Assembly: GCF_014138605.1 (NCBI RefSeq)
Contig: NZ_JACJHX010000004.1
Coordinates: 1 to 64,000, forward strand
DNA length: 64,000 nt
From: Peribacillus huizhouensis
GTDB lineage: Bacteria > Bacillota > Bacilli > Bacillales > DSM-1321
Reading direction: 5' to 3'
How positions within the stretch are numbered: the first letter of the stretch is position 1; the number at the start of each line of letters is the position of its first letter. Shown here one piece after another: positions 25,437-35,346 of this stretch. The notes beneath the pieces were generated by a model, which was not told the origin of the DNA, did no database searches, and worked only from the letters and a program-made list of their open reading frames with translations. The position numbers were made by a program, and so were the translations under genes.

Positions 25437-26654
25437 CTACGTTGTTACATATTCTTTGATTTTATTATCTTGGTAATCTTCTATAGAATTAACTTTGCTC
25501 TTTTCTAAGTGTTCAATCAAAGGTTCGGCTGCTCCATGGATATTCCCAACCCCATAGATCACACGATCACTTAAATACTCATTTAATATCGTTGCGATAT
25601 TATCAGTAGTATATCCTTCGAGATCATATACTCTCTCTGCTTGAATATTTCCTAATTCATATTCATCATAGATTGGACTAGTTGTCTCACCAATTAAGAC
25701 AAGGGCGTCCATCTTAATATAAGGTAATACATCTTTCGCAAATTGTTCCGTTCTGTCTACTCTATCTGCTCTGCAATTCATAATCACAACTGGGTTAGTC
25801 GTTGGATAATTCAACTCTTCAACCCTTTCCCAAATATTCAAGGTAGATGTTGCATCGTTCGCTGCAAATCCGTTTACCAAATACGAAGGCTTAAGTTTAT
25901 CCCCGATCGGTAAAATAGTCATTGAACCTGGATCTGGATTTGCTTTCAACATCCCTCGAAAAGCCGTCTGCTCATCAATCTCCAAAGCGTCGGCTACCGC
26001 TAAAGCCAAGGCTGCATTCTCTGGAAACACCATATATTCAAATTGCAATAGGTAATCTTCTGGGATTCTAGAAACATCACATACGATAACCTTCGTATTT
26101 CTCTTCTCTGCTATCTCTCTGTAATAACTCACATACGGACTTTCATTGACAATCAAGTGGCCATTATACGGGATTGTTGCTGTAAAAGCTTCAGCTACTT
26201 CATCTAACGTTGGTCCCATCACATCCATATGGTCTTCTAATATATTTACAATTACTCCGATATTAGCCTGTAGCAGTTGTTCCTGAAATATAATTTGATA
26301 ATCCGGATTAACAGCCATACATTCACTTACCAGTACTTCAGCACCTAATTTTGAAGCATGTTCGACAATCATTTTTTGCTCTCGAATGTTTGGACCTTCT
26401 AGTCTTCTTTTAATTGGCGTTTCTTCTTTCGTATTCCAATACATCATTCGAGCCGATGTCCCAGTAGTTTTCCCGACAGTCTTATAGCCTGCTTCCACTA
26501 AAACAGCAGTAATCAAACGTGTCACCGTAGATTTACCACGAATACCATTAACATTTATTCGAATTGGAAGTGAATCTAAGTGCTTTTTATGCCTTTTTTT
26601 TTCAAAAATTCCGATTATTAAAAGTAACACACTCAGCCCAATGATTAAACTCAT
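25437..26654 (-). CDS. capB: Poly-gamma-glutamate synthase CapB/PgsB
   Basis: A 405-residue ATP-dependent amide ligase related to Mur ligases. An N-terminal membrane span (residues 3-17) is followed by the ATP-binding loop NVNGIRGKSTVTR (about 35-47), then NILEDHMDVMGPT and FAANDATSTLNIWERV, all typical of CapB. It polymerises glutamate through gamma linkages at the membrane together with CapC. It heads the operon capB-capC-capE-capD. There is no capA/pgsA between capC and capE, where it normally lies. TAGGAGG precedes the start. Confidence 0.93.
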   Translation of the reverse strand: MSLIIGLSVLLLIIGIFEKKRHKKHLDSLPIRINVNGIRGKSTVTRLITAVLVEAGYKTVGKTTGTSARMMYWNTKEETPIKRRLEGPNIREQKMIVEHASKLGAEVLVSECMAVNPDYQIIFQEQLLQANIGVIVNILEDHMDVMGPTLDEVAEAFTATIPYNGHLIVNESPYVSYYREIAEKRNTKVIVCDVSRIPEDYLLQFEYMVFPENAALALAVADALEIDEQTAFRGMLKANPDPGSMTILPIGDKLKPSYLVNGFAANDATSTLNIWERVEELNYPTTNPVVIMNCRADRVDRTEQFAKDVLPYIKMDALVLIGETTSPIYDEYELGNIQAERVYDLEGYTTDNIATILNEYLSDRVIYGVGNIHGAAEPLIEHLEKSKVNSIEDYQDNKIKEYVTT

Positions 26655-28421
26655 TCTGATTTAAATCCTCCTAGACCCGAAAAATAATATAATAACTTCC
26701 AAAAACTTAAACTTCGCTATTCTTCCTAAATCACCTCATTAACCTCAACTTTGTAATCTTGGCTAACTCATCATCTTCAATGACAATGTGTACAATAATT
26801 TAAGTGAATCACCTACCTCACATAATTTATACATACGTACAGACACATTTAAAACATACTTTTATACAATTGTATAATTATGTAAATCACAACTATATTT
26901 AGTATTTTTTAATCCTTTTCAGAATTAACCACTGGATAAATAGTAATCGTTTCGATTTACATTACATCTTTTTAATATTCTTAAGCCATGATTATTATTT
27001 AAGATTTAGCAAATGGTAATGTACTACGGATATGCTACCTCATTCTAAATTAACCTGTGTTCTTAAAGGTTAATTTCGTCTTATTCAAAAAATCTATTTT
27101 CATCGCTGAGTATGTATCTAAAATTTCTTCCCCACAAGCGTTTTGGTAATCCAAGCCTGTTAAATATGTGATGCATAGAAATTCCACTAGCTATTATTGG
27201 GTATTCTCTGACATTAACTCCAAATTTTTTTATATGTAATCACAGTCAACTTGGCAAATTTTTTTCTCTTCCTTCTGATCGATAGATCTATCATACGTAA
27301 ATTCTACATATAAAAGTAAACAATATTCAACATATTTTGGCAACATTACATAATTCAGGTAATAAATACTATATTTGTAATATAAGAGCGCGTACTTAAG
27401 ATTTAGCACACGTTAATGTACTGTCGACACTGGTTTCTAACCCTAATCTTAGTTCGTTTGATCATTATTTTGTATCTAAAGATGTATCACAAGCACTACA
27501 AGAAATGATCTATAGGTCTATTAACCTCACTATTAGGCAATTATCTAGCTAGCTTATTTCATTTCTGTCTGACACGATGTGGCCAACACTTTTAACAAAC
27601 CATCTACAATTCTAAACATACATATAAACTTGTTTCAACAATTTTTATAAATTGAGGAGATATTAACTATAGGTATAGATTACTTTAATACCATTAAATC
27701 CCAATAGCATACTTTAAGCACTTTAAGTTACTCATAACTTGCCATAGATTTGTAAATTCCAGCGCATAGACGTTTCGATTGTTGAGTCATTTCTAGAAAT
27801 CCCCGAATATGGTATTTAAGATGGATAGACTTTTTAACGGGAGACTCAAAACCTTCTTTCTAGAAGGTTCTTTAAGCCCACTGCTCTCAAACTGTATACT
27901 GAGTAATAGTAATTTTGTATTATTAACTTTTTCCAGAATACCAAAATATCCTAGGGCAGACGCTACTTTAAATTAAACATATGGCCTTATTTTCCAAGCC
28001 TTTGAACCTAATTTTATATGTAAGTAATAACGACTAAAGCAGATAAACCGGCCATTCTTTATGTTTTCGATCATAAAATTTTTGAACTTATCAATGGAAA
28101 TAAATCAATTATACAGTTGGAAAAGCTATTGGCAGGTACCTTAAAAATCACTAGTTGGAAGGTAAGATAGTTCGTTGAGAACCAAAGTATATATTAATAA
28201 GAAGAAACACATCTAAAATAGAACAATCGCCATGGTAATCACCTTTATTTTCCATTTATAACAACATATATGTAGTACTATTTACTACTTGTAAAAAAAG
28301 AGCCTTATCAATGGCTCTTCACTTTGTGCGTAAGGTATGAGTACTATCTTAAGAATAAGATCCTGAAAGATTATGGCTATAGTAATAAGTAACATAAATC
28401 TTCAGTCCAAAGAATATGAAG
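26655..28421. other. Long gene-free region upstream of capB
   Basis: About 1.77 kb of AT-rich DNA with no ORF that I can support. A degenerate 26-bp sequence, TAAGATTTAGCAAATGGTAA plus six bases, occurs at 27000-27025 and again at 27397-27422 with about four differences. There is an AACCTTCTTTCTAGAAGGTT palindrome near 27850. A stretch near 28030-28170 has an open frame of about 48 codons with no start codon or known family. It may hold the cap promoter/regulatory region and decayed genes. Confidence 0.4.
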
Positions 28422-30023
28422 CTATAAAACCCGTTTTGCACTATGGTAAATCGGCCTCCAATACGAACTCACTTTATAATTTACAATTCGAACTCCTTGG
28501 CTTGATACTACTGCAATTTGCCCATTGCCGATATAGATGGAAGGGATAATGCTGTTGGATTCAAAGAACACAAGGTCTCCTGGCTCTAAATTCTCTTCTT
28601 TCACTTCTGTTCCTATTTTAAGCATGTCTTTTCCATAACGAGGTAACTCTATACCAACTTGTTTATAGACATATTGGACAAATCCACCTGTATCAAATCC
28701 TTCTAGTGATGTTCCTCCTGATTGATAAGGAACAGCTAGTAGGTCTATTGCTATGTTAACAACTGGGACATCCTTAGGAATTTTAAGATTTTTTACTCGT
28801 CTAATACCTGCAAATTTTTCCGTATAAAAATTTTTGGACAGATAATTGGTTCTCACTTCTGCTGTATCTGTTCTTGAAGCGTGTATCATTTGATTGTTTC
28901 CAGCATAGATTCCTACATGTGAAATACCTGGACGATGAGTATCTTTAAAGAATACGAGATCTCCTACTTGAATCTTCTCTTTTTCAACTGGTGTACCTAG
29001 TTCCCATTGCTGTTCAGGGGCTTCAGGCAAATAAATCCCCACCGCTTTTTCATACACATACTTTGTAAATCCAGAACAATCGAATCCTTTTGGTGTTTTC
29101 CCGCCTTCAAGATAAGGAGCTCCCATATACTTTAACGCCTCAGAGATTAAGGGGGCGTTACGGTCAATATCGGGAATTTCTGTTATTCGCTTCGCTCCAT
29201 AAAAACGATCATTCCAATAAGAAGAATGCGCAAAATCACTCGTTGTAATCCCTTTTGAAGGTGAACTATAAATCATTAGCCCATTTCCTAGATAAAAAGC
29301 CGTTGTTGTGATATCACCTGTATACTTATTTTTGAAGAAAAGGACGTCCCCCGACTGAAGATTTTCTTTGGATACGTTTTGACCTAAGCTCCACTGTTCA
29401 CTAGCATTTTCAGGAAGTTTAAGGTTCAAAGATTTTCCAAAAACATAGTGAACGAAGCCTGCTGAACTAAAACCTCTATCTGGCGTCTTACCATTGCTTG
29501 AGTAATGAACTCCAACGTATTTCATAGCTTCTACTAACAAAGGATGATTGATTTGATAAAGATTAGTAGGATTGATTCGTTTGGCACTAATATACCTATC
29601 ACCGTAGTAAGATCCCTCTGCAAGTTTAGTGATGATAACACCTTTTGAAACAGAACTAATAATGACTTCATCATTTCCATTGAATATTCCCACACTTGTG
29701 ATATTATTCGTATCTGTTCCTTTAAAAAAGATGAGGTCACCAAGTTGAAGATCATGCTTCTCTACAACTTCTCCGAGCTTGAATTGATCTTTTGGGTACG
29801 GAGGTAAATCTATCTCCTTCGCTTCTTTAAAGACATATCGAGTAAATCCACCTGTGCTAAATCCCTGATCTGGAGCTTGACCATCTGTTAGGTATGGAAC
29901 ACCGAGGTATTTTTGGGCAGTTTCTGAAATACTTAATTCTGCATTTGCAAAGGCTGGTTGAAAAAAGAAAACCGATAGTAAAAAGATTCCTACAATTAAA
30001 CATGTTTTCGGCCATTTGGACAT
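28422..30023 (-). CDS. Secreted protein with four NlpC/P60 domains, one catalytically intact
   Basis: A 533-residue exported protein: a signal peptide ending ANA (about 28), then four NlpC/P60 units of about 125 residues. The Cys position reads GFSTGGF, GFSSAGF, GFDCSGF and GFDTGGF, and the His position reads ITSVGI, ITTTAF, ISHVGI and IPSIYI. Only the third domain therefore keeps the Cys-His pair; the others are probably binding modules. The family cuts gamma-D-glutamyl bonds in peptidoglycan; multidomain members such as PgdS cut poly-gamma-glutamate. Location upstream of capBCED on the same strand favours a gamma-PGA or wall hydrolase (inference). The ATG at 30023 is spaced correctly from AAGGAG; the GTG at 30032 overlaps that site. 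Confidence 0.82.
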   Translation of the reverse strand: MSKWPKTCLIVGIFLLSVFFFQPAFANAELSISETAQKYLGVPYLTDGQAPDQGFSTGGFTRYVFKEAKEIDLPPYPKDQFKLGEVVEKHDLQLGDLIFFKGTDTNNITSVGIFNGNDEVIISSVSKGVIITKLAEGSYYGDRYISAKRINPTNLYQINHPLLVEAMKYVGVHYSSNGKTPDRGFSSAGFVHYVFGKSLNLKLPENASEQWSLGQNVSKENLQSGDVLFFKNKYTGDITTTAFYLGNGLMIYSSPSKGITTSDFAHSSYWNDRFYGAKRITEIPDIDRNAPLISEALKYMGAPYLEGGKTPKGFDCSGFTKYVYEKAVGIYLPEAPEQQWELGTPVEKEKIQVGDLVFFKDTHRPGISHVGIYAGNNQMIHASRTDTAEVRTNYLSKNFYTEKFAGIRRVKNLKIPKDVPVVNIAIDLLAVPYQSGGTSLEGFDTGGFVQYVYKQVGIELPRYGKDMLKIGTEVKEENLEPGDLVFFESNSIIPSIYIGNGQIAVVSSQGVRIVNYKVSSYWRPIYHSAKRVL

Positions 30024-30195
30024 TACCTTCACTCCTTCTTTTATATGACACCTCCATTATTTCGACAATTATTATTGGATACAAAAGGAATTATACCCAA
30101 ATTCAACATTTTTTTAGCTAGCAATGCTTGATGCAATACTTTCCTCATCCTACTTAAGAACATATAACTTTCTTACTTTAAAATACGAATTTTTC

Positions 30196-30220
30196 AAAAA
30201 AAGCACCTCAAATGAGATGC
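30196..30220 (-). terminator. Intrinsic terminator after the PghP-like gene
   Basis: On the minus strand GCATCTCA-TT-TGAGGTGC is followed by TTTTTTTGAAAA. It lies about 70 nt past the stop of the PghP-like gene, making it monocistronic. Confidence 0.7.
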
Positions 30221-30291
30221 ATGTTTAAGTCGAAGGAAGAGCCCGATCCTATGATTACATATACTCTTGTTAATTTATTTATTTAAACTAG

Positions 30292-30900
30292 TTAACCCAT
30301 GGCTTTCTGTAAAGCTTTTACATATTTTATAAATTCGTCTGTTATGTTTACACGATTAGCACGACTAGTATCACCATTCTTAAAAAACGCTCCTCTTTGT
30401 AGTGCACTAATCTCTAATTGAACACCTTGACCTCTAGATATGCGATTAGTGATACTGTTAGGGTTAATGCCTGATAATACACCACTTGCTATCCCCGCCG
30501 AAAATCCTTCCATTTTAAGCTCCCTTATCACATTGTCTCTAAGGTGATCATCTAATCCACCTACTTGGGTGTGTTTAACCGAAAGATCAGCATATCCGTG
30601 TAACACCATAGCATTTGACGCTTCACCCACCATTTTTAATACTAAGGGTTCGTCGAAATGGATCGAAGTGATGTGTAGCACACTGTTTTTACTAGGCTTC
30701 ATCCCTTCAAACTCATACCAGTTATACAATCCACTCGCTACTGCCTTCACCAATTCTGATGTTCCTGGTTCAATACCGCCGCCATGCGGAGTAAAAATGA
30801 TGGTTTTCGATCCAATCACCCTATGGAAATGAATATCATAGTCTACTCCTTTTACCTCAGCAGCAGCTAACTCGTTATAATTTGCGTAAGTATCAGCCAT
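30292..30900 (-). CDS. PghP-type poly-gamma-glutamate hydrolase
   Basis: A 202-residue protein without a signal peptide. It begins MADTYANYNELAAAEVKGVD and contains TPHGGGIEPGTSELVKAVA, VLHGYAD, VGGLDDHLRD and GVQLEIS, features of the phage PghP / YmaC-YjqB (DUF867) family of zinc-dependent gamma-PGA endohydrolases. Phage enzymes of this type dissolve the gamma-PGA layer of host cells. Its proximity to the capBCED cluster is meaningful: it could recycle polymer or be a captured phage gene. TAGGAGGA precedes the ATG. An IS3-family relic lies upstream. Confidence 0.85.
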   Translation of the reverse strand: MADTYANYNELAAAEVKGVDYDIHFHRVIGSKTIIFTPHGGGIEPGTSELVKAVASGLYNWYEFEGMKPSKNSVLHITSIHFDEPLVLKMVGEASNAMVLHGYADLSVKHTQVGGLDDHLRDNVIRELKMEGFSAGIASGVLSGINPNSITNRISRGQGVQLEISALQRGAFFKNGDTSRANRVNITDEFIKYVKALQKAMG

Positions 30901-31181
30901 ATATTATCCTCCTACTCACCATTAATTAATACTAACAACTATAAAACAATGGTCCAACAGTTTTTCGGATTACTTAGCATTGATGAAACTTACTTTATTA
31001 TTGATTTGTTCAATTAATGAATCAGATAAAATTGCTCATCTTTGTTGTGAGTAGAATGTCCAGTTCACATCTAATGTTTACCTCATTTCTCCTTAAACAA
31101 ATCATAGTAAAATAGCCTTCTCAGTCGAGAGAAGACCATGTTTATCATATGCCGGTGGCACTAGCGGCCCCTTCAATCTAT

Positions 31182-31465
31182 AAGTCTTACATTCTCCATT
31201 CTGACCATGGCTGACATTATCGAATGTCAAAGTACCAGCACTTACTAAAAGAAAACTATATTACACAAAGCATGCCTCGTAAGGGGAATTTTTTGGATCA
31301 TGCAGTCATGGATTAAAATCTGAATTACTGTATCTCCAAGAATTTGAAAGTATAGAGCATTTTAAGAGGGAACTAGAGAAATATATTCACTATGACAATC
31401 ACAAACGTATACAAGTAAAACTTAAAGGATTGCTCCCGTACAATACAGAGAACAATCCTCTATAG
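31182..31465 (+). pseudogene. Relic of an IS3-family transposase (orfB C-terminus)
   Basis: In one main frame: SYILHSDHG, stop, [32 protein letters not shown], then after a small deletion [39 protein letters not shown] and a stop at 31463-31465. This matches the catalytic end of IS150/IS3-type integrases (HSDxGxQY, SMSRxGNCxDNAxxEsFF, YIxxYNxxRI). The catalytic Glu region is deleted and a Trp codon is a stop, so it is dead. No terminal repeats found. Confidence 0.8.
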
Positions 31466-31501
31466 CTACATAAAATATTTGTCTAACCTTTTGGGTTCAT
31501 T

Positions 31502-32035
31502 TCAATCCCCTTGTCCCATTGAGTCCCTATACTTTAAAGCGAGTCCTTTTAAGAAATTCCTAGCGTATCGATCGCCACATGCTTTATAATTCTTATGGCC
31601 TTCTTTTCTTAGAATAGCGCTTAATTCCCCTTTTGAAACAATGACTCCAGCCACTTCCAATATATCAAGCATATCTTCACTTGTTAAAGCTAATGCTATT
31701 TTCAATTTCTTTAACAATACATTATTAACACTTCTATCATCCGTTATAGACATGGCTGGCCTTTCAGGTTGCCCTGGCTTTGGATCTTGTTTTCCTCTTT
31801 TAAAAATAATCAGGCCATTTAAAAATGACTCTAGCGTGAAATTATCGCACAGTATATTCTCTTCATCAAAATCAACATCATTATGATAGCTGTCTTTTGA
31901 TTTTATGAGCATCTTTTGCACTTCTTCTTTTGTTATCTCAACGCCTCCAAGTTTAAATATCTTGACCATGTCGGTATCTTTTATATCTAGAGCATATCTT
32001 AATCGAATTAAGATATCATTATTCGTCATATCCAT
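31502..32035 (-). CDS. DUF1456 (YehS-like) protein
   Basis: A 177-residue cytoplasmic protein made of two similar halves: MTNNDILIRLRYALDIKDTD / GVEITKEEVQKML and NNVLLKKLKIALALTSEDML / GVIVSKGELSAIL. This duplicated arrangement is the DUF1456/YehS family, whose function is unknown. The ATG at 32035 has GGAGGG 6 nt upstream; the longer frame to 32134 has none. Gene stands alone. Confidence 0.82.
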   Translation of the reverse strand: MDMTNNDILIRLRYALDIKDTDMVKIFKLGGVEITKEEVQKMLIKSKDSYHNDVDFDEENILCDNFTLESFLNGLIIFKRGKQDPKPGQPERPAMSITDDRSVNNVLLKKLKIALALTSEDMLDILEVAGVIVSKGELSAILRKEGHKNYKACGDRYARNFLKGLALKYRDSMGQGD

Positions 32036-32332
32036 CTGTAACCCTCCTAAAATATTGACTATTACACAGTTTTCCATTATATTTTCCAAACTATATTTTT
32101 CGTTCAAATTTAAATATAACCAAAGTATCTCCATGAATAGTCTTTACTATGTACCACAAGTACTCGCCAATTATATAAAGATTTAAGCGAATGACCATAA
32201 AATAATAGTTTAACATTTCAAAAACGTGTTTTATAGTTTAACTGAACTAATATTTAATTTTTCTAGTCCCCTACTTATACGAATAGCTGCCCATTTCTCG
32301 GTTCTTTATGTTTTATTTACTGGTTAATGCAG

Positions 32333-32364
32333 TAAAAAGACACAACCCTATTAAGGTTGTGTCT
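32333..32364 (-). terminator. Intrinsic terminator of codBA
   Basis: On the minus strand AGACACAACC-TTAATA-GGTTGTGTCT (10-bp perfect stem) is followed by TTTTTACTG, 8 nt beyond the codA stop. Confidence 0.85.
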
Positions 32365-32371
32365 AAAACTT

Positions 32372-33640
32372 CTATCTATTAAAAGTAACCTTCTCTTCCA
32401 ATTGATCTAAAGTTATCGTTGCTTCACTTGGTTTTGTTTCAGCAACCATCTTGCCATTTCTAAAGGAATATCGAACTGTCGCTTGCTTACGAATCGCCTC
32501 ATATTCGTTTTCTGCAGATAAGACGATGAAGTTAGCTGGTTTACCTTCTTCGATTCCGTAATTCTCTTCAATGTGCAACGTTTTTGCACTATTTTTAGTG
32601 ATTAAATCGATTGAATTTACAATTTGATCATAGCCCATGAGTTGTGAAGCATGAATCCCCATATGCAATACTTGAAGCATGTTACCTGTTCCAAGTGGAT
32701 ACCATGGGTCAAAAATATCATCGTGGCCAAAGCATATATTTAGTCCCGCTTCCTGTAATTCTTTTACCCTTGTTAGACCTCTTCGTTTTGGATACGTATC
32801 AAATCTCCCCTGAAGGTGAATATTCACAAGTGGATTTGATACGAAATTAATAGAAGAAAGTTTTAATAGGCGGAATAATTTATACGTATATGCATCATTA
32901 TAAGAGCCCATTGCCGTCGTATGGCTCGCTGTTGTGCGAGTACCTATCCCACGTTTGTAGGCCTCCGCAGCTACAACTTCTACAAATCGAGACTGTTCAT
33001 CATCAATTTCATCACAGTGGATGTCAACTAATCGATCATATTTTTCAGCAAGGTCAAAAGCGACTTTTAACGACTCTACTCCGTATTCTCTTGTAAATTC
33101 AAAATGAGGAATGCCGCCTACAACATCGGCGCCCATTTTCAATGCTTCCTCCATCAATTCTTCCCCATTAGGATATGAAAGGATGCCTTCTTGTGGAAAA
33201 GCAACAAGTTGAAGATCTACATAGGGAGCCATTTCTTCCTTTACTTCCAACATCGCTTTTAAAGCCGTTAATTCTGGATCTGTTACATCTACATGTGTAC
33301 GGACGTGCTGAATTCCTTGAGCAATCTGCCATTTTAAAGCCGTTTTTGATCTTGTTTTTACATCATCAATCGTTAGCGTTTCTTTTCTTTGTGCCCATCT
33401 TTGAATTCCTTCAAATAAGGTGCCACTTTTATTCCACTCTGGTTCTCCCGCCGTTAACGTTGTATCTAGATGGATATGTGGCTCAATAAAAGGTGGCAGG
33501 ACAAGAGAGCCATCGACATCGATGATTTCTTTTCCGTCAACATCACCAAGTATTTGCGTAATTTTATGAATCTTATTTTCTTCTATAAATAAATGCCAAA
33601 GTCCATCTTTTCCTCTAAGTTTTGCGTTTTTAATAATCAC
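32372..33640 (-). CDS. codA: Cytosine deaminase CodA
   Basis: A 422-residue amidohydrolase converting cytosine to uracil and ammonia. Metal ligands and active-site residues are visible: EPHIHLDTT (about 53-61), [26 protein letters not shown] and [19 protein letters not shown], all diagnostic of CodA. The start codon is GTG at 33640, with its ribosome binding site (AAGGTGAG) inside the end of codB, so translation is probably coupled. It works with the cytosine permease encoded upstream. Controlled by the PyrR attenuator at 34984-35112. Confidence 0.93.
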   Translation of the reverse strand: MIIKNAKLRGKDGLWHLFIEENKIHKITQILGDVDGKEIIDVDGSLVLPPFIEPHIHLDTTLTAGEPEWNKSGTLFEGIQRWAQRKETLTIDDVKTRSKTALKWQIAQGIQHVRTHVDVTDPELTALKAMLEVKEEMAPYVDLQLVAFPQEGILSYPNGEELMEEALKMGADVVGGIPHFEFTREYGVESLKVAFDLAEKYDRLVDIHCDEIDDEQSRFVEVVAAEAYKRGIGTRTTASHTTAMGSYNDAYTYKLFRLLKLSSINFVSNPLVNIHLQGRFDTYPKRRGLTRVKELQEAGLNICFGHDDIFDPWYPLGTGNMLQVLHMGIHASQLMGYDQIVNSIDLITKNSAKTLHIEENYGIEEGKPANFIVLSAENEYEAIRKQATVRYSFRNGKMVAETKPSEATITLDQLEEKVTFNR

Positions 33641-33643
33641 TGA

Positions 33644-34906
33644 TTAACTCACCTTTTCATACATTTTAGTCGTCACTTTTTCTCCATGCTGAGGTAGACA
33701 TTTCATTATTACTACATAAATAGCTGCAGACCCTAATAGCGCATTAATAGGTGGAATGCCTGGTACTAAATTAGCGACTGCTACTCCGCCTACCCATGCT
33801 AATATTGCAACCCAATTTACTGCTTTAAACTTCATCTGTTCGAATGGTTGATATGTTCTGCGCTTCACTATAAAATAATCTGCTAATATAATAGCGCCAA
33901 TCGATGGCAGAGTGGAGCCTAAGATCGTCAAAAACCCAACAAAATTGTTATAAAGCCACATTGCTGTCATTGTTCCAACAATTCCATTGAAAACAACAAC
34001 TTTATGTTTTGGTAATTTCGTAATGTTAGAAAAACCTAATCCTGAAGCATATAACGCACTATCATTCGTTGTCCAAATATTCAAACCTAGAACAATAATA
34101 GCAGGTATCATTAACCCTTGTAAAAACATCACGTCCGATATGTCAGCTTTACCGTAAGCCATAGCTCCGACTGCACCAAATAAAAACATAAGCGAATTCC
34201 CTAGAAAGAATGCAATCACATTCGCACTAACAGCAGAGCGGGATGTCTTAGAAAACCGAGCAAAATCAGGCGTAAGGGTACCAGCGCTAATAAAAGAGCC
34301 GATACAAATCGTTAATGCTGCTGAAAGCCCTAATGCCTGTGTCGGTTCATAATCGAATAATCCTTGAATTCCCCCAGCCACATCAGCTGCATCTGTCATC
34401 GAATAACTACCGAAAATCGCAATGGCAGGAACAGCAACAAATCCTAGTATAGTCAAAGTCTTCATCCCAAAGATAGCTGATACGGTCATTAATATTCCAA
34501 AAATCGCAATTAAAAAATAAACATTGGCCCCTGTTGCTTTTGCAACAGGAACAGCAAACATCGCAAGACCGACCCCAAACCAACCTACTTGAGTTGAAGC
34601 TAGTAAAAATGAAGATAAATAAGAACCTTTTTCACCAAATGCATATCGAGTCAATAAATGAGTTGATAAGCCCGTCTTTGCTGCAATATGAGCCAATGCA
34701 CCTGTATATAGCCCAAGTACCAAATTACCTGTTAACACGATCCAAATAAACTGTATAAATGTCAATCCAGTTCCTAATGTTCCTCCAGACCACATGCTCG
34801 CTGAGAAAAAGCTAAGTGAGAGCATCACCGCAAGAATTTTCCAAAACCCATTCCGATTTGCTTGTGGCACTGCCTGAAACGAGAATTCTGTATCTACTTT
34901 TTTCAT
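33644..34906 (-). CDS. codB: Cytosine permease CodB
   Basis: A 420-residue NCS1-family transporter with about 12 spans. Conserved CodB blocks include SMWSGGTLGTGLTFIQFIW, GLSTHLLTRYAFGEKGSYL, GTLTPDFARFSKT and NIWTTNDSALYASGLGFSN. It imports cytosine by cation symport for CodA. ATAGGAGG precedes the ATG. First gene of the codBA operon. Confidence 0.93.
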   Translation of the reverse strand: MKKVDTEFSFQAVPQANRNGFWKILAVMLSLSFFSASMWSGGTLGTGLTFIQFIWIVLTGNLVLGLYTGALAHIAAKTGLSTHLLTRYAFGEKGSYLSSFLLASTQVGWFGVGLAMFAVPVAKATGANVYFLIAIFGILMTVSAIFGMKTLTILGFVAVPAIAIFGSYSMTDAADVAGGIQGLFDYEPTQALGLSAALTICIGSFISAGTLTPDFARFSKTSRSAVSANVIAFFLGNSLMFLFGAVGAMAYGKADISDVMFLQGLMIPAIIVLGLNIWTTNDSALYASGLGFSNITKLPKHKVVVFNGIVGTMTAMWLYNNFVGFLTILGSTLPSIGAIILADYFIVKRRTYQPFEQMKFKAVNWVAILAWVGGVAVANLVPGIPPINALLGSAAIYVVIMKCLPQHGEKVTTKMYEKVS

Positions 34907-34983
34907 ACCAATTCCTCCTATATGTTAGTTGATAAGAAACTGGTACCGAAGAAAGCTTCGATTATTTTAGGAGATTAGGAAAT

Positions 34984-35023
34984 AAAAAAAGCTTCTTGCC
35001 ATTTCTGACAAGAAGCTTTTTTT
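34984..35023 (-). terminator. Attenuator terminator in the codBA leader
   Basis: AAAAAAAGCTTCTTG / CAAGAAGCTTTTTTT form a 15-bp stem with a T-run in both directions, between the PyrR site and codB. Together with AATGAACAT/ATGTTCATT upstream, which could form a competing antiterminator, it makes a standard PyrR attenuation switch. Confidence 0.82.
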
Positions 35024-35085
35024 ACACAATGAACATGGGTAACCTACATACAAAGGCCACCAAAGCAATGTTCATTATTTCCGCT

Positions 35086-35112
35086 GTCCTTGTCAGCCTC
35101 ACGGGACTGAAT
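35086..35112 (-). promoter_or_regulatory. PyrR-binding (PYR) RNA element in the codBA leader
   Basis: The minus-strand leader has CAGTCCCGTGAGGCTGACAA then GGACAG. This is the conserved PyrR anti-antiterminator loop (AGTCCnGnGAGGCT). When UMP is high, PyrR binding favours the downstream terminator, shutting off codBA. Confidence 0.8.
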
Positions 35113-35139
35113 TAAAGGTACCAGTATTTAATTAAAGTT

Positions 35140-35168
35140 ATTATCACAGGAAAACTAGATGTTGTCAA
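35140..35168 (-). promoter_or_regulatory. Sigma-A promoter of codBA
   Basis: TTGACA (35168-35163) and GATAAT (35145-35140), 17-nt spacer, about 30 nt upstream of the PyrR element. Confidence 0.75.
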
Positions 35169-35346
35169 CAAATTTTTAGGCGCTATACTCCATACATTGC
35201 CTCCCTCTACTATTTTACTTAGATAATTGATAATCTTACAATCTCACCTTTAGGCACTTCGAAATCATCTATTATTCACAAAAAAAACATTTAGTTGTGC
35301 TATGATAGGTCCAATTTACAAAAAATAATAAAAGGTGGTTTTTTTT

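Noticed and set aside
34984..35112. codBA leader as a purine riboswitch
   Set aside because: No TATAAT..P2/P3 kissing loops; the CAGTCCCGTGAGGCTG element is the PyrR site instead.
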